Positions 35,154-44,573 of a DNA stretch of 64,000 nt are shown here, piece after piece. The notes under the pieces are model-generated. The model saw only the letters and a list, made by a program, of their open reading frames with translations. It did no database searches and was not told where the DNA came from. A program made the translations under genes and the position numbers. Numbering within the stretch: position 1 is the stretch's first letter; each line of letters starts with the position of its first letter. The stretch is from an uncultured Verrucomicrobiota bacterium (GTDB lineage: Bacteria > Verrucomicrobiota > Verrucomicrobiia > Opitutales > Intestinicryptomonadaceae): NCBI GenBank assembly GCA_949283955.1, contig CASDUP010000001.1, positions 1 through 64,000 of the forward strand. Reading direction: 5' to 3'.

Positions 35154-35690
35154 ATGAAAGAAATAGATCTAAAAAAAGCTTTCTTAATGGTGGAAAAAGG
35201 TCCTGTGGTGTTGATTTCCACGGCCTTTAGGGGAAAATTCAACATCATGCCCCTCAGTTGGATTATGGTGATAGATTTCACTCCGAGGTTTGCAATTTGC
35301 ACCGGAAGTTGGAACTACACATATGAGGCCCTTGTAAAAAATAAAGAATGCGTGGTTGCTGTGCCAGGATTGGATCTTTTGGACAAAACTATCGAGGCGG
35401 GAAATTGCAGCGGCAAAGATGTCGATAAGTTCGAGCTGTGCAGATTCAAGCCTGTTTCGGCGAAGTGTGTTTCGGCTCCGCTGGTTGGAGAGTGCCTGTG
35501 CAACATAGAATGCAGGATTGTTGACCACATAAAAAAACACGATTTATTCATTCTCGAAGGCGTTGCGGCGTGGAAGACTTCAAGAAAGGAAAAGAGGGCT
35601 TTTCACGCCGTCGGAGACGGAAGTTTTATAGCGGACGGAAATACATTTAATCGGAAGAAATTGATGTTAAAAGTTCCGGAGTGGTTATGA
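35154..35690 (+). CDS. Flavin reductase-like (FMN-binding split-barrel) protein
   Basis: A 178-residue protein of the flavin reductase-like / DIM6-NTAB family. The pattern PVVLISTAFRGKFNIMPLSWIMVID, in which a strand reads P-V-V-L-x-S-T and is followed by N-x-M-P-x-S-W, is typical of the FMN-binding split barrel, as are TPRFAICTGSWNYTYEALVKNKECVVAVP and the later ECRIVDHIKKHDLFILEGV. Members carry FMN and reduce flavins or serve as flavin-dependent oxidoreductases; the partner is unknown. No membrane segment or signal peptide is visible. It stands alone downstream of the esterase terminator. Confidence 0.88.
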   Translation: MKEIDLKKAFLMVEKGPVVLISTAFRGKFNIMPLSWIMVIDFTPRFAICTGSWNYTYEALVKNKECVVAVPGLDLLDKTIEAGNCSGKDVDKFELCRFKPVSAKCVSAPLVGECLCNIECRIVDHIKKHDLFILEGVAAWKTSRKEKRAFHAVGDGSFIADGNTFNRKKLMLKVPEWL

Positions 35691-35781
35691 ACTAAGGCAC
35701 GGTCGGTTCCTGCGTTTTTGAGCCGGAGTTGGTTTGCATGGAAAAAATATCGGGAGACAGTTGGATTTTACGGAGGCATCT

Positions 35782-36699
35782 ATGAAAATTCAGATATTGT
35801 TGGCTGTTTGTTTTTCGGCAATAGCGGGCGCGGCTCCGGTGTATATATCGGAATATAACCCTCAAGAGCTTGTTGTGGAAGTTTCGTCGGAGGCAAATCC
35901 AAAAGCCAAAGTCGAGATGTTGGGAGAATGGTTTGAGGAGCCTCTTTCGAATATTGGCGAAAAATTTATGGAAGGAGTCACTCCTTTGGCCACATACAAT
36001 AATTCCGTTTATTATCTGAAAAACGGAAAGTCGGAGGAGTTGTCGGAATTGTTTCTGTCGAAAAATAATATTTCGAACGCATTTGGAGAAAATGGATTGT
36101 CGGAGCATATGAAGTCGTTTCTAGACTTCCTTCTTTCATCGAAGATAAAAGCATACGCCCTTTCGGGAGATTTATGTTTCATATTTTTTACCAACGCCAC
36201 GTATTCCGTTTTAAAATTTCACGACGGAAAATGGTACATAGATTCCAAAACGTTATATTTAGAAAAAGTGATGGAGTACTATCCCATATTGGAATTTCTC
36301 AAAAAAGAAAATTTGTCATCGCCGAATATAAACAAGGGAGCGCTTCGCCTCGACGCAAAGCTAAAGAAATTGATAGACAAGTTTAGGAAATCGGAAAAAT
36401 CGGAAGAGGAAAATTTTTATGTTTTGTATGCCAAACTTGAAGGGGGAGAAATCGTTAGTTCGGAAGTAGTAAAGGTGGGAAGTTCCGATCCGAGAGTTGT
36501 TTCAAAAATGGAAAAAGTAAACGACAAAGAGGCGTTGTTAGATATAAATTGTAAATTTCAAGAAGCTTCGCTTTCGACCCAAGTATCCCTGCCTATCGAA
36601 GACAACTTGGTTTTGTTGAGAAACTCATCGAAAAACAAAGGCGGCGTTAAAAAAGACCTTTTTATAGTTCTTTTTTCGTCCGTTTCGGCAAAGAAATAA
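35782..36699 (+). CDS. Secreted hypothetical protein
   Basis: A 305-residue protein beginning with a signal peptide (MKIQILLAVCFSAIAGAAP). The ATG at 35782 follows GGAGG with good spacing, so the start is well supported. The remainder is a mix of charged helices (LKKLIDKFRKSEKSEEENFY) and beta strands; no domain is recognised. An internal cysteine or lipobox is absent, so it is probably a soluble periplasmic or surface protein. It lies in a plus-strand run with the flavin reductase-like and methyltransferase-like genes. Base composition is AT-rich compared with its neighbours. Confidence 0.7.
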   Translation: MKIQILLAVCFSAIAGAAPVYISEYNPQELVVEVSSEANPKAKVEMLGEWFEEPLSNIGEKFMEGVTPLATYNNSVYYLKNGKSEELSELFLSKNNISNAFGENGLSEHMKSFLDFLLSSKIKAYALSGDLCFIFFTNATYSVLKFHDGKWYIDSKTLYLEKVMEYYPILEFLKKENLSSPNINKGALRLDAKLKKLIDKFRKSEKSEEENFYVLYAKLEGGEIVSSEVVKVGSSDPRVVSKMEKVNDKEALLDINCKFQEASLSTQVSLPIEDNLVLLRNSSKNKGGVKKDLFIVLFSSVSAKK

Positions 36700-36729
36700 A
36701 AAAAACCTTAATTTGACAAAGGAATATCT

Positions 36730-37218
36730 ATGAAGCTTGCGTGGCTGAGGGCGATTATGGTTCTTCCGTTTAATGCAACGATAATCATTCCCCTTGTGAT
36801 TCTATATTTTAGCGGATGTTTGTCGTTTTCAAGCAATGTCTATCTTGTAGCGTTGGGGATTGCCATGTTCGCTTCGGGATTGTTTCTCTTGGTCTGGACG
36901 ATGTTGCTCTTTGCAAACGTAGGCAAGGGTACGCTGGCCCCGTGGAATCCTACAAAGAAACTTGTCGTGGAGGGACCATATTCGCGGGTTCGTAATCCTA
37001 TGTTGTCTGGAGTTATCGCGATGATAATAGGGGAGTCGTTAATTTTTGCTTCGTGGGGTGTGTTTATCTGGGGAGCGGCTTTTTTTGCTATAAACACGTT
37101 TTATTTTATATTCTCCGAAGAGGTTGGTTTGGAAAAAAGGTTTGGAGAGGAGTATGCAACCTATAAAAAAAATGTGCCAAGATGGATTCCCCGCCTTACG
37201 AGATGGAAAAAGCAGTAA
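36730..37218 (+). CDS. Isoprenylcysteine carboxyl methyltransferase-family membrane protein
   Basis: A 162-residue inner-membrane protein with four to five hydrophobic helices. The C-terminal half carries the ICMT/PEMT pattern: LVVEGPYSRVRNPMLSG, with the RVRNPMY-type motif, then FSEEVGLEKRFGEEYATYKKNVPRWIPRL, with the EE..L...FG..Y..Y...VPR box. Relatives methylate isoprenylcysteine, phosphatidylethanolamine or other membrane substrates with SAM. In bacteria the substrate is generally unknown. A GGAAT ribosome-binding-like site precedes the ATG. Confidence 0.85.
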   Translation: MKLAWLRAIMVLPFNATIIIPLVILYFSGCLSFSSNVYLVALGIAMFASGLFLLVWTMLLFANVGKGTLAPWNPTKKLVVEGPYSRVRNPMLSGVIAMIIGESLIFASWGVFIWGAAFFAINTFYFIFSEEVGLEKRFGEEYATYKKNVPRWIPRLTRWKKQ

Positions 37219-37456
37219 GAAGTTTTTCCGTCAGGCTGAGCGCTTAGGGGGATAGAGGGAAGCGATTTTTTGGTTTAATTTTTGAAGGGGAATTTTGCGG
37301 CTTGGAGTCGGGAGTGCGCCCGACTTGAGGAAGCCGTGATTCATTTGGGGAAATTTTTGCGGAACGGCTAAAGAATAGCCTTTTAGTGGAATTTGGGCGG
37401 AAGGGGCATTGTGTACGGATATGCGTGGGAAAATTTTTTGTCAGGGCGGCTAAATA

Positions 37457-37483
37457 AAAAAGCGGCGCTACTACGCCGCTTTA
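37457..37483 (-). terminator. Intrinsic terminator after tRNA-Ile2
   Basis: AAAGCGGCG and CGCCGCTTT form a perfect stem around a 6-base loop. On the minus strand it is followed by a T-run, just after the 3' end of the tRNA-Ile gene. Confidence 0.75.
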
Positions 37484-37489
37484 TAAAAA

Positions 37490-37562
37490 TGGGCCCGGAG
37501 GGACTTGAACCCACGACCAAGCGATTATGAGTCGCCTGCTCTGACCACTGAGCTACAGGCCC
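37490..37562 (-). tRNA. tRNA-Ile2 (CAT anticodon, lysidine type)
   Basis: The minus-strand cloverleaf has acceptor GGGCCTG/CGGGCCC, D loop AGTGGTCA and anticodon arm GGCGACTCATAATCGCT. The anticodon arm with loop CTCATAA is the one I recall for E. coli tRNA-Ile2, whose CAU anticodon is modified by TilS to read AUA, so isoleucine is preferred over methionine. One T-T mismatch is seen in the T stem (GTGGG/CCCTC, second base pair). CCA is not encoded. Confidence 0.85.
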
Positions 37563-37656
37563 GTATTTAAATTAAAGTCCCGAGTCTGCATTTTGTGGGG
37601 GGTATTGCAAGTTTTTTCTCTATTTATATCAAAATATTTGCTTCCGATATTTTCCG

Positions 37657-37690
37657 CAAAAAAAGGCGCCGGACTTATCGGCGCCTTTTG
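37657..37690 (-). terminator. Intrinsic terminator after leuA
   Basis: AAAAGGCGCC and GGCGCCTTTT form a perfect stem with a 9-base loop and a T-run on the minus strand. It lies just past the leuA stop codon. Confidence 0.85.
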
Positions 37691-37694
37691 AAAA

Positions 37695-39389
37695 TTACGG
37701 AACCAATTTTTTTTGCAGCCTGTTGTATGCGCAAATTAGCCCTTTCAATCCAGCCGACTCTATGTTCGAGTCTATTCCCGCTCCCCATGCGGAAATATTC
37801 GGATTGTCGAGGCTTTGAAGGCACACGTACGCCGCGGAGTTTGTGGCGGATCCCTTTCCTATGGCGTGCGATCTATAATCGATAAGTTTGAAGTTTTTCA
37901 ATCCCTGAGCTTCCAGAGCCTTTACGAGTGCGTTTATAGGTCCGTTTCCCCATGCTAGAGCCTGGGTTTCGTCCCCGCGTATCGAAAGTTTAGCGGATAT
38001 TTTCACGCGTTTTTCGTCGTCGTTATTTTCGGAATAGTCTATTTTGTACGAGTCCAGCTTTACGGGGAAATCGCGCTTTACGAACTCGTCGAAAAAAAGG
38101 TCCCTTATCTCAAGAGGAGAAAGTTCCCTGCCGAGCTTGTCGGCTTTTCCGTTGACGAAATCGCCCACTTCAGGGTGCATGGACTTGGGTATATCGAATC
38201 CGAAGTTGTCCTCCAAAATGTAGGCGACACCCCCTTTGCCGCTTTGCGAGTTTATTCTTATTATCGCTTCGTACGACCTGCCTATGTCCTTCGGGTCTAT
38301 GAGAAGATATGGGACTTCCCAATCCTCCCCGTGGATTTTTTCGCGCCTGTCCATTCCCTTTTTTATGGCGTCCTGGTGCGATCCGCTGAACGCCGTGAAG
38401 ACGAGGTCTCCCGCGTAGGGCTGGCGGGGGGGAACTTTCATGCCGGTGCATTCCTCGTATTCGGAGCGAATGGACGGAAGATCGTGAAAATCCAGAGCGG
38501 GATCCACTCCCTCGGCGTGCATGTTCAAAGCAACGTTTACGATGTCGAGATTGCCGGTCCTCTCCCCGTTCCCGAAGAGAGTTCCCTCAACCCTGTCGGC
38601 TCCGGCAAGCATCGCAAGCTCCGTGGAGGCTACTCCCGTTCCCCTGTCGTTGTGGGTGTGCACGCTTATTAAAACTTTGTCCCTCTCAGAAATATTGCGG
38701 CTCATCCACTCTATGTGGTCGGCGTAGACGTTCGGCATCGTGTATTGTACCGTCTCGGGCAAATTCACGATTAATTTATTCTCGGGGGAGGGCTTCCAGA
38801 CTTCCTTAACCGCTTCGCAAATTTCCAAGGCGAAATCCAATTCGGTATCGTTGAAGCTTTCCGGGGAATACTCCATTCTCACTTTCGTGCCTTCGGACTC
38901 CAATTCGTCCGCCAATTTCCTGACAAGTTTCGCTCCGTCAGTGGCGATTTTTAGGATTTCCCCGCGGCCCATATTAAAAGTTATCTTCCTTTGAAGGGTC
39001 GACGTGCTGTTGTAGAGATGCACTATCACTTCCTTCGCTCCGCGGAGCGATTCGAAGGTTCTTCTTATCAGTTTTTCCCTGCTTTGGGTGAGCACTTGTA
39101 TGGCGACCCCGTCGGGAATCATTCCGCCGTCTATCAGGCGCCTAGTGAAATTGTATTCGGTGTCGCTAGCCGCCGGAAAACCGACCTCCACCTCCTTAAA
39201 TCCGACTTTCAAAAGAGTGTTCCACAGCCTTATTTTCGTCTCTATTCCCATGGGAATAGCAAGCGCCTGATTTCCGTCTCGCAGATCCACGCTGCACCAT
39301 ATCGGGGCGCGGGTTATTTTGTTGTTGGGCCATTGCCTATCCTTCAGATTTACGGAATAGTCTCTGCGGTATTTTTTGTATCCTTCCAT
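37695..39389 (-). CDS. leuA: 2-isopropylmalate synthase (long form)
   Basis: The first leucine-specific enzyme, condensing acetyl-CoA and 2-oxoisovalerate. At 564 residues this is the long form of LeuA. The opening WPNNKITRAPIWCSVDLRDGNQAL contains the DLRDGNQ motif that binds the divalent metal and the substrate. The second metal site is VHTHNDRGTG. The C-terminal region after residue 430 should be the leucine-binding regulatory domain. No leuB/C/D lies in the window and no leader peptide or T-box was recognised in its 123-base upstream gap. It is followed by its own terminator. Confidence 0.96.
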   Translation of the reverse strand: MEGYKKYRRDYSVNLKDRQWPNNKITRAPIWCSVDLRDGNQALAIPMGIETKIRLWNTLLKVGFKEVEVGFPAASDTEYNFTRRLIDGGMIPDGVAIQVLTQSREKLIRRTFESLRGAKEVIVHLYNSTSTLQRKITFNMGRGEILKIATDGAKLVRKLADELESEGTKVRMEYSPESFNDTELDFALEICEAVKEVWKPSPENKLIVNLPETVQYTMPNVYADHIEWMSRNISERDKVLISVHTHNDRGTGVASTELAMLAGADRVEGTLFGNGERTGNLDIVNVALNMHAEGVDPALDFHDLPSIRSEYEECTGMKVPPRQPYAGDLVFTAFSGSHQDAIKKGMDRREKIHGEDWEVPYLLIDPKDIGRSYEAIIRINSQSGKGGVAYILEDNFGFDIPKSMHPEVGDFVNGKADKLGRELSPLEIRDLFFDEFVKRDFPVKLDSYKIDYSENNDDEKRVKISAKLSIRGDETQALAWGNGPINALVKALEAQGLKNFKLIDYRSHAIGKGSATNSAAYVCLQSLDNPNISAWGAGIDSNIESAGLKGLICAYNRLQKKLVP

Positions 39390-39442
39390 GGCTTTACTCC
39401 ATTGTTTGTTTTAAATTTATTTTCGACTCGAATCTGGAATTC

Positions 39443-39488
39443 TAAAAAAATTTCGGCGCGGTCTCCACAATCGGGAAATCGCGCCGCT
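39443..39488 (-). terminator. Intrinsic terminator after ugd
   Basis: CGGCGCG and CGCGCCG form a 7-bp stem, and on the minus strand a T-rich run follows. It lies between the ugd stop codon and leuA, so leuA must have its own promoter or be reached by readthrough. Confidence 0.75.
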
Positions 39489-39512
39489 TCCAAAACCTTA
39501 CTTTTTACAAGC

Positions 39513-40886
39513 CTACGACAGATTTCCCTTTCCTATGCCGCGCACAAGAAAGCCTAGTTCGATAAGAAGTCGATGGTCCAGGCAGTTGCGTCCGTCGAAT
39601 ATCCAAGCGGGCTTGTTCATTTGTTTGATTATCTCCGAATAGTCCAACTCTCTAAATTCCTTCCAGTGAGTCAACACAATTATTGCGTCGGCTCCCTTGG
39701 CCGACTCGCAGGCGCTCTTGCAAAATTCTACTCTCGAGTCTTTCTCGTCTATTCCCAAGTCCGAACAAATTTGCCCTGGAGAAACTTTGGGGTCGTAAAA
39801 CGCGAGCTTTGCGCGCTCCGAAAGAAGCAATTTGCAAATATCTATGGCCGGAGATTCCCGGGTGTCGTTTGTGTCCTCCTTGAAGGCAAAACCAAATATG
39901 GCAAGCCTCTTTCCTTTTATATTGCGAAACATCGACTCGACTACGTTCGCGCAAAATCTGCTCTTTTGAAAGTCGTTCATCTCAACGACTCCCCTCCAGT
40001 ATTGGGCCACTTGGGGCAATCCGAAGTGGTCGCAGAGATATATCAGATTTAAGAGGTCTTTTTTAAAGCAGGAGCCCCCGAATCCTATCGAGCTCTTAAG
40101 GAATTTTGATCCTATCCTTGAGTCGCTTCCTATAGCCAGAGCGACCTCGTCCACGTCCGCTCCGGTGGCTTCGCACAGGGCGCTTATGGAGTTTATAGAG
40201 CTTATTCTTTGGGCCAAAAACGCGTTGGCAGTCAGCTTGCTTAGCTCGCTGGACCAGAGGTTGGTAGTGATTATTTTCTCCTTTGGAATCCATCTTGAAT
40301 ATATGGATACCAGAGCGTCTATTGCGCGCCTTCCCTCCTCGCAGGAGTCGTCGCCCCCTATCAATATCCTGTCGGGATTTTCGAGGTCTTTCATCGCGGT
40401 TCCCTCGGCGAGAAATTCGGGGTTCGAGAGAATCTGAAAGTTTCTTCCACGGGAAGTGAAAATTTTTCGGATTACTTCGGCGGTTCGCACGGGCATGGTC
40501 GACTTCTCAACTATTACCCGAAACTTATTTCCGTCGGCGCTATCGGCTATGCGCCTTGCGCACGACTCAACATAGCTCAAATCGGAAGCGCTTCCGGCAC
40601 CGTATCCGTAGGTTTTTGTGGGAGTGTTTACCGATATGAAAATTATGTCGGCGTCGGATATGGCCGAATCCACGTCGGTGGTGAAAAATAGATTCTTTCC
40701 CCGAACTTCGCGCACTATTTCGTCCAAACCCGGCTCGAACACCGGCAGTTTGTCAGATTTCCAAGCGGCGATCCGCTCGGCGTTTATGTCGGCAACGTCG
40801 ACCCTTATGTCGGGACATTTCCGGGCGATCATGGTCATTGTCGGACCTCCGACATATCCGGCTCCTATGCAGCAAATTTTAATCAT
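39513..40886 (-). CDS. ugd: UDP-glucose 6-dehydrogenase
   Basis: The enzyme oxidises UDP-glucose to UDP-glucuronate, a precursor of exopolysaccharide and lipid A sugars, using two NAD+. The 457-residue sequence has the Rossmann motif GAGYVGGPT (8-16) and the catalytic cysteine Cys273 in [12 protein letters not shown], with the substrate segments [15 protein letters not shown] and [13 protein letters not shown]. The [25 protein letters not shown] region and the length are closer to the animal-type enzyme than to the short E. coli type. It follows argG in the same direction with an 80-base gap containing a GC-rich hairpin. Confidence 0.95.
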   Translation of the reverse strand: MIKICCIGAGYVGGPTMTMIARKCPDIRVDVADINAERIAAWKSDKLPVFEPGLDEIVREVRGKNLFFTTDVDSAISDADIIFISVNTPTKTYGYGAGSASDLSYVESCARRIADSADGNKFRVIVEKSTMPVRTAEVIRKIFTSRGRNFQILSNPEFLAEGTAMKDLENPDRILIGGDDSCEEGRRAIDALVSIYSRWIPKEKIITTNLWSSELSKLTANAFLAQRISSINSISALCEATGADVDEVALAIGSDSRIGSKFLKSSIGFGGSCFKKDLLNLIYLCDHFGLPQVAQYWRGVVEMNDFQKSRFCANVVESMFRNIKGKRLAIFGFAFKEDTNDTRESPAIDICKLLLSERAKLAFYDPKVSPGQICSDLGIDEKDSRVEFCKSACESAKGADAIIVLTHWKEFRELDYSEIIKQMNKPAWIFDGRNCLDHRLLIELGFLVRGIGKGNLS

Positions 40887-40926
40887 ATCTCAAAATCCCG
40901 ATTCGCCCGATTAGAGAAAGCGCCGA

Positions 40927-40956
40927 CTTTCGCCCGCTCCACGGGGGCGGGCGAAA
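40927..40956. other. GC-rich hairpin between argG and ugd
   Basis: TTTCGCCCGC and GCGGGCGAAA can pair perfectly around a short loop. No T-run follows on the minus strand, so this is not a standard terminator; it may be an RNA processing or attenuating hairpin between the two genes. Confidence 0.5.
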
Positions 40957-40966
40957 ATATCGCGGA

Positions 40967-42229
40967 CTATTCCCTCACGAGTTTTGTTTTCTTAGAAAAT
41001 TTCGGCAATCCCTGCTTGCGGGCCCTCTCGCGGAGGCGGAGAGCCTGTAGCTTGATAAAGCCGGTGGCGTCGTCCTGGTTGTAGTCGCTTTCGACGCCCT
41101 CCATGCTGGCTATCTTTTCATCGTAAAGGCTCAGGGGGCTCTTTCTTCCAGCGCAGATTACATTGCCCTTGTAGAGCTTTAGGCGGACGGTTCCGCTTAC
41201 CGTGTCTTGGCTCTTGTCGACGAATGCCTGCAGCGCCTCGCGTTCGGGGGCGAACCAGAATCCGTTATAAACCAGCTCGGCGTACTTTGGAATTAAAGTG
41301 TCGCGCAGGTGCATGAGGTCCCTGTCCATGGTGATGGTTTCCATCTGCCTGTGGGCGAATGCGAGAATGGTTCCGCCGGGAGTTTCATAGACCCCGCGGC
41401 TCTTCATTCCGACAAACCTGTTCTCGACAATGTCAACCCTGCCTATCCCGTGCTTAGATCCCAGTTTATTCAGCGTGCGGAGAACGTCCGACGGTTTCAT
41501 TTTCTTTCCGTTTACCGCCACGCAATCTCCGCTTTTAAATTCGAGCTCCACATACTCGGCCTTGTCGGGGGCGTCCTCCGGGGATTTTGTGGTCTTGAAC
41601 ATGTCCTTGTTCGAGGGAACCGTGGGATCAAACCACGGATCTTCGAGAATTCCGGCTTCGTAGGAAATGTGCAGCATGTTTCTGTCCATGGAATACGGCT
41701 TCTTGGCCGACGCCTGAACGTTTATGTTGTTCTTCTTGCAGTAGGCTATCATTTCGCTTCTACCCGGGAATGTGGCGCGGAAGTCGTCCATGCGCCACGG
41801 CGATATAACTTGCAAATCGGGGGCGAGAGCCGCGTACGAAAGTTCAAAGCGGCATTGGTCGTTTCCCTTTCCGGTCGCTCCGTGGGCGACGGCCGTGGCC
41901 TTTTCCTTCCGGGCTATCTCTATCTGCGCCTTGGCTATCAGGGGGCGCGCTATGGAAGTTCCGAGATAGTACTGCCCCTCGTAGATGGCGTTTGCGCGTA
42001 TCATCGGGAAGATGTAGTCGGCAACGAACTCGTCTTGGAGGTCGAGAGTGTAATGGGCGCAGGCGCCGGTCTTCTTGGCTTTTTCGGCGAGTCCCTTCAG
42101 CTCCTCTTCCTGTCCGACGTTCGCGGCGAACGTCACTACGTCCGCGTCGAATCTGTCCTTGATCCATCTTACCAACACCGACGTGTCAAGTCCGCCGGAG
42201 TATGCGAGCACCACTTTATTCTTTTTCAT
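40967..42229 (-). CDS. argG: Argininosuccinate synthase
   Basis: The enzyme joins citrulline and aspartate with ATP to argininosuccinate. At 420 residues it has the family P-loop motif [10 protein letters not shown] (9-18) and the segment [18 protein letters not shown], the second ATP/citrulline signature. It belongs to the arginine block but is separated from argF by a terminator-bearing 200-base gap, so it is probably transcribed separately. Its product would be used by ArgH, encoded about 12 kb away. Confidence 0.97.
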   Translation of the reverse strand: MKKNKVVLAYSGGLDTSVLVRWIKDRFDADVVTFAANVGQEEELKGLAEKAKKTGACAHYTLDLQDEFVADYIFPMIRANAIYEGQYYLGTSIARPLIAKAQIEIARKEKATAVAHGATGKGNDQCRFELSYAALAPDLQVISPWRMDDFRATFPGRSEMIAYCKKNNINVQASAKKPYSMDRNMLHISYEAGILEDPWFDPTVPSNKDMFKTTKSPEDAPDKAEYVELEFKSGDCVAVNGKKMKPSDVLRTLNKLGSKHGIGRVDIVENRFVGMKSRGVYETPGGTILAFAHRQMETITMDRDLMHLRDTLIPKYAELVYNGFWFAPEREALQAFVDKSQDTVSGTVRLKLYKGNVICAGRKSPLSLYDEKIASMEGVESDYNQDDATGFIKLQALRLRERARKQGLPKFSKKTKLVRE

Positions 42230-42398
42230 GATTTACCTGTCTGAAATTTTTTCGTTTTGAGTCCGCGAATCTACGCGGCCCGATTTTTTTCCTGCGGGAA
42301 AATTTTCTACTCTTATCTCGAATTCTTTTCCCCGAAAGAAAACCGACCCACAAATACAAACAAATACCCGCCCACAATCAACAGAAATTTTCCCTTCG

Positions 42399-42428
42399 AA
42401 AAAAACGCGCCGGCTGTGCGGCGCGCAA
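42399..42428 (-). terminator. Intrinsic terminator after the arginine operon
   Basis: CGCGCCG and CGGCGCG pair around a short loop and, on the minus strand, are followed by a run of seven Ts. It lies immediately past the argF stop codon. Confidence 0.8.
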
Positions 42429-42430
42429 AG

Positions 42431-43372
42431 CTATCTGTTCATTTCCGCGAGAGTTGCCATTATAGCCTTTTGGACATGCAGGCGGTTTTCGGCTTCGTCG
42501 AAAACTATGCTTCTTGGGCTGCCCAAAACTTCGGGGCTGACTTCCTCTCCCGCATGTGCCGGCAGGCAGTGCATGAAAATGGAATCCTTCTTGGCCAACT
42601 TGAACAGTTTTTCGTTTACTTGGTAGGGGGCCATGCGCTTTAGCCTCTCTTCTTTCTCGTCCTCTTTTCCCATGCTGACCCAGACGTCGGTGTACAGGAC
42701 GTCGGAACCTTTTGCCGCGGCGGAAGGATCGTCGGTGAAGCTCCACGTGGGTTTAAGCTTGGCGCTCTTGAACAGGGCGTCGAGCTCTTTCGAGGGGCGG
42801 AATTCCCCGGGCCCGCAAAGAACTACTTCAGCACCGAACATAGCGGCAGAAAGCGAGAGGGAATATGCCATGTTGCATGCAGTGTCGCCGAAAAACGCTA
42901 TTCTCTTTCCCTTGAGAATGTCGCAGTCGAAACTTCCCTTTCCGAAATGTTCGCAGATTGTGAACATGTCGGTGTAGGTCTGGCAGGGGTGGAGAAGGTC
43001 GGTCAGGGCGTTTATGACGGGAAGTCCGGAGTATTTTGCGAAATCCTCCACGTCCTCCTGTTTGAAGGTTCTTATTATTATTCCGTGCAAAAACCTTCCC
43101 ATTATCTTGGCCGTGTCCTCAACGGTTTCTCCCCTGGAAATTTGGAGGTCGTTTGCGTTCATCATCACGGGGTGCCCTCCGAGCTCGTGGACTCCAACCT
43201 CGAAAGACAATCTTGTTCTGGTGCTCTTCTTGAAAAAGAGCAGGCCCCACGAACCTCCCCTGAGAACGTTCAGTATTCCGGCGTTTCTCTGCTTTTTGAG
43301 CCTGTAGGCGAGCGAAAATACTTCAGCCGCTTCCGATGGCGAAAAATCCGTGTCTTTCAAAAAAGATCTCAT
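42431..43372 (-). CDS. argF: Ornithine carbamoyltransferase
   Basis: The enzyme makes citrulline from ornithine and carbamoyl phosphate. The 313-residue length is typical. The carbamoyl-phosphate motif STRTRLSFE (50-58) is intact, as are HPCQTYTDMFT and the C-terminal MHCLPAHAGEEV, with Ala-His-Ala in place of the commoner xRG. ATG at 43370-43372 overlaps the argD stop (ATGA), so the reading frame upstream of this ATG is not part of the gene. It is the last gene of argC-argJ-argB-argD-argF. Confidence 0.96.
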   Translation of the reverse strand: MRSFLKDTDFSPSEAAEVFSLAYRLKKQRNAGILNVLRGGSWGLLFFKKSTRTRLSFEVGVHELGGHPVMMNANDLQISRGETVEDTAKIMGRFLHGIIIRTFKQEDVEDFAKYSGLPVINALTDLLHPCQTYTDMFTICEHFGKGSFDCDILKGKRIAFFGDTACNMAYSLSLSAAMFGAEVVLCGPGEFRPSKELDALFKSAKLKPTWSFTDDPSAAAKGSDVLYTDVWVSMGKEDEKEERLKRMAPYQVNEKLFKLAKKDSIFMHCLPAHAGEEVSPEVLGSPRSIVFDEAENRLHVQKAIMATLAEMNR

Positions 43373-44565
43373 AGTTCTCCTATAGTTTTGTCGAAAATTT
43401 TTAGAGCCGAATCCACCTGCGAATCCGATACGTTTAGAGGGGGAAGAAAGCGGAGCGAATTCGCCCCTGCCGGAATAAGTATGAGCCCGTTTTTCCGAAG
43501 CGCCGAGCACGCGTCGGAATTTTTAACGGAGGCGTTGAAAAGCACCGAACGCATAAGCCCTAGGCCGCGGGTAAGCTTTATTTTATCCGGATATTTTCTT
43601 GCGATTTTCTCGAGTCCCTTTGCCAAACGCCTTCCTTCCTTTTCGGCGTTCTTGGCAAGGTTCCGTTTCGACATCTCCTTTAGAACCGCAAGAGAGGCCG
43701 CGCAGGCAAGGGGATTGCCCCCGAATGTAGTCCCGTGGGATCCGGGAGTGAAGAGTTCGGAATGCTTTTCGGAAACCCATATCGCCCCTATCGGAAATCC
43801 TCCGCCTATTCCCTTTGCCATAGATAATGCATCGGGCTTTACTCCGTACTTCTGGCAGGCGAGAAATTTTCCGGATCTTCCGCATCCGCACTGAACCTCG
43901 TCGAAAAGAAGCAGGGCGTTTTTTTCGTCGCAAATCTTGCGCAGTTCGGACAAAAATTCCTTTGTGGCGGGAGTGACTCCGCTCTCGCCCTGCACGGGTT
44001 CCACCAGTATCGCGGCTAGATCTTCTCCGGCAAGCTTTCTGAAACTGTCGGCGTCGTTAAAGTCTCCGTATTCAAAGTTGGGAAGAATAGGGGAGAATCC
44101 CTTTTGTATTTTCTCCTGCGCAGTGGCAGCAAGGGATCCCAGAGTGCGACCGTGAAAGCCGTTCTTTGCCGTCAAAATTTTGCACTTCTTGCCCTCCAAC
44201 CCGGATACTTTCGCTCCGTGGAGCAGGGCGAGCTTTATGAGAGCCTCGTTCGCTTCGGTTCCGGAATTGCACAGGAAAATGCGGCCTTTGCCTATCAGTC
44301 CTACCAGCGCCTCGGCCAGATCGGCGTGCGGCTTTGTCAGGTATAGATTGCTGCAATGGACAAGCTCGTCGAGCTGGCTCTTTACCGTCTTTATCCAATT
44401 TTTGTTGGAATGCCCGAGGCTCATCACCGCTATTCCGCCTCCAAAATCGAGATACTTCCTGCCGTTCTCGTCGAAAACATGGCAACCCGACGCCCTCGAT
44501 ATGACAAAATCGCGCTTACCGAAATTTCCGAGGGTGTATTTTTCGTATTTTTCCTTTATCGTCAT
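43369..44565 (-). CDS. argD: Acetylornithine aminotransferase
   Basis: A 398-residue class III PLP aminotransferase that converts N-acetylglutamate semialdehyde to N-acetylornithine. The PLP lysine is Lys251 in SMAKGIGGGFPIGA, and the glycine-rich CNSGTEANEALIKLA, FHGRTLGSLAAT and LFDEVQCGCGRSGK segments are typical. The gene is 8 bases downstream of argB and couples to argF through an ATGA overlap. The enzyme might also serve in lysine synthesis (DapC role), as in other bacteria. Confidence 0.95.
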   Translation of the reverse strand: MTIKEKYEKYTLGNFGKRDFVISRASGCHVFDENGRKYLDFGGGIAVMSLGHSNKNWIKTVKSQLDELVHCSNLYLTKPHADLAEALVGLIGKGRIFLCNSGTEANEALIKLALLHGAKVSGLEGKKCKILTAKNGFHGRTLGSLAATAQEKIQKGFSPILPNFEYGDFNDADSFRKLAGEDLAAILVEPVQGESGVTPATKEFLSELRKICDEKNALLLFDEVQCGCGRSGKFLACQKYGVKPDALSMAKGIGGGFPIGAIWVSEKHSELFTPGSHGTTFGGNPLACAASLAVLKEMSKRNLAKNAEKEGRRLAKGLEKIARKYPDKIKLTRGLGLMRSVLFNASVKNSDACSALRKNGLILIPAGANSLRFLPPLNVSDSQVDSALKIFDKTIGEL

Positions 44566-44573
44566 ATTCGCCC

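Noticed and set aside
37490-37562. tRNA-Met (CAT anticodon)
   Set aside because: The anticodon arm looks like the lysidine-type isoleucine tRNA and lacks initiator features, so Ile2 fits better.
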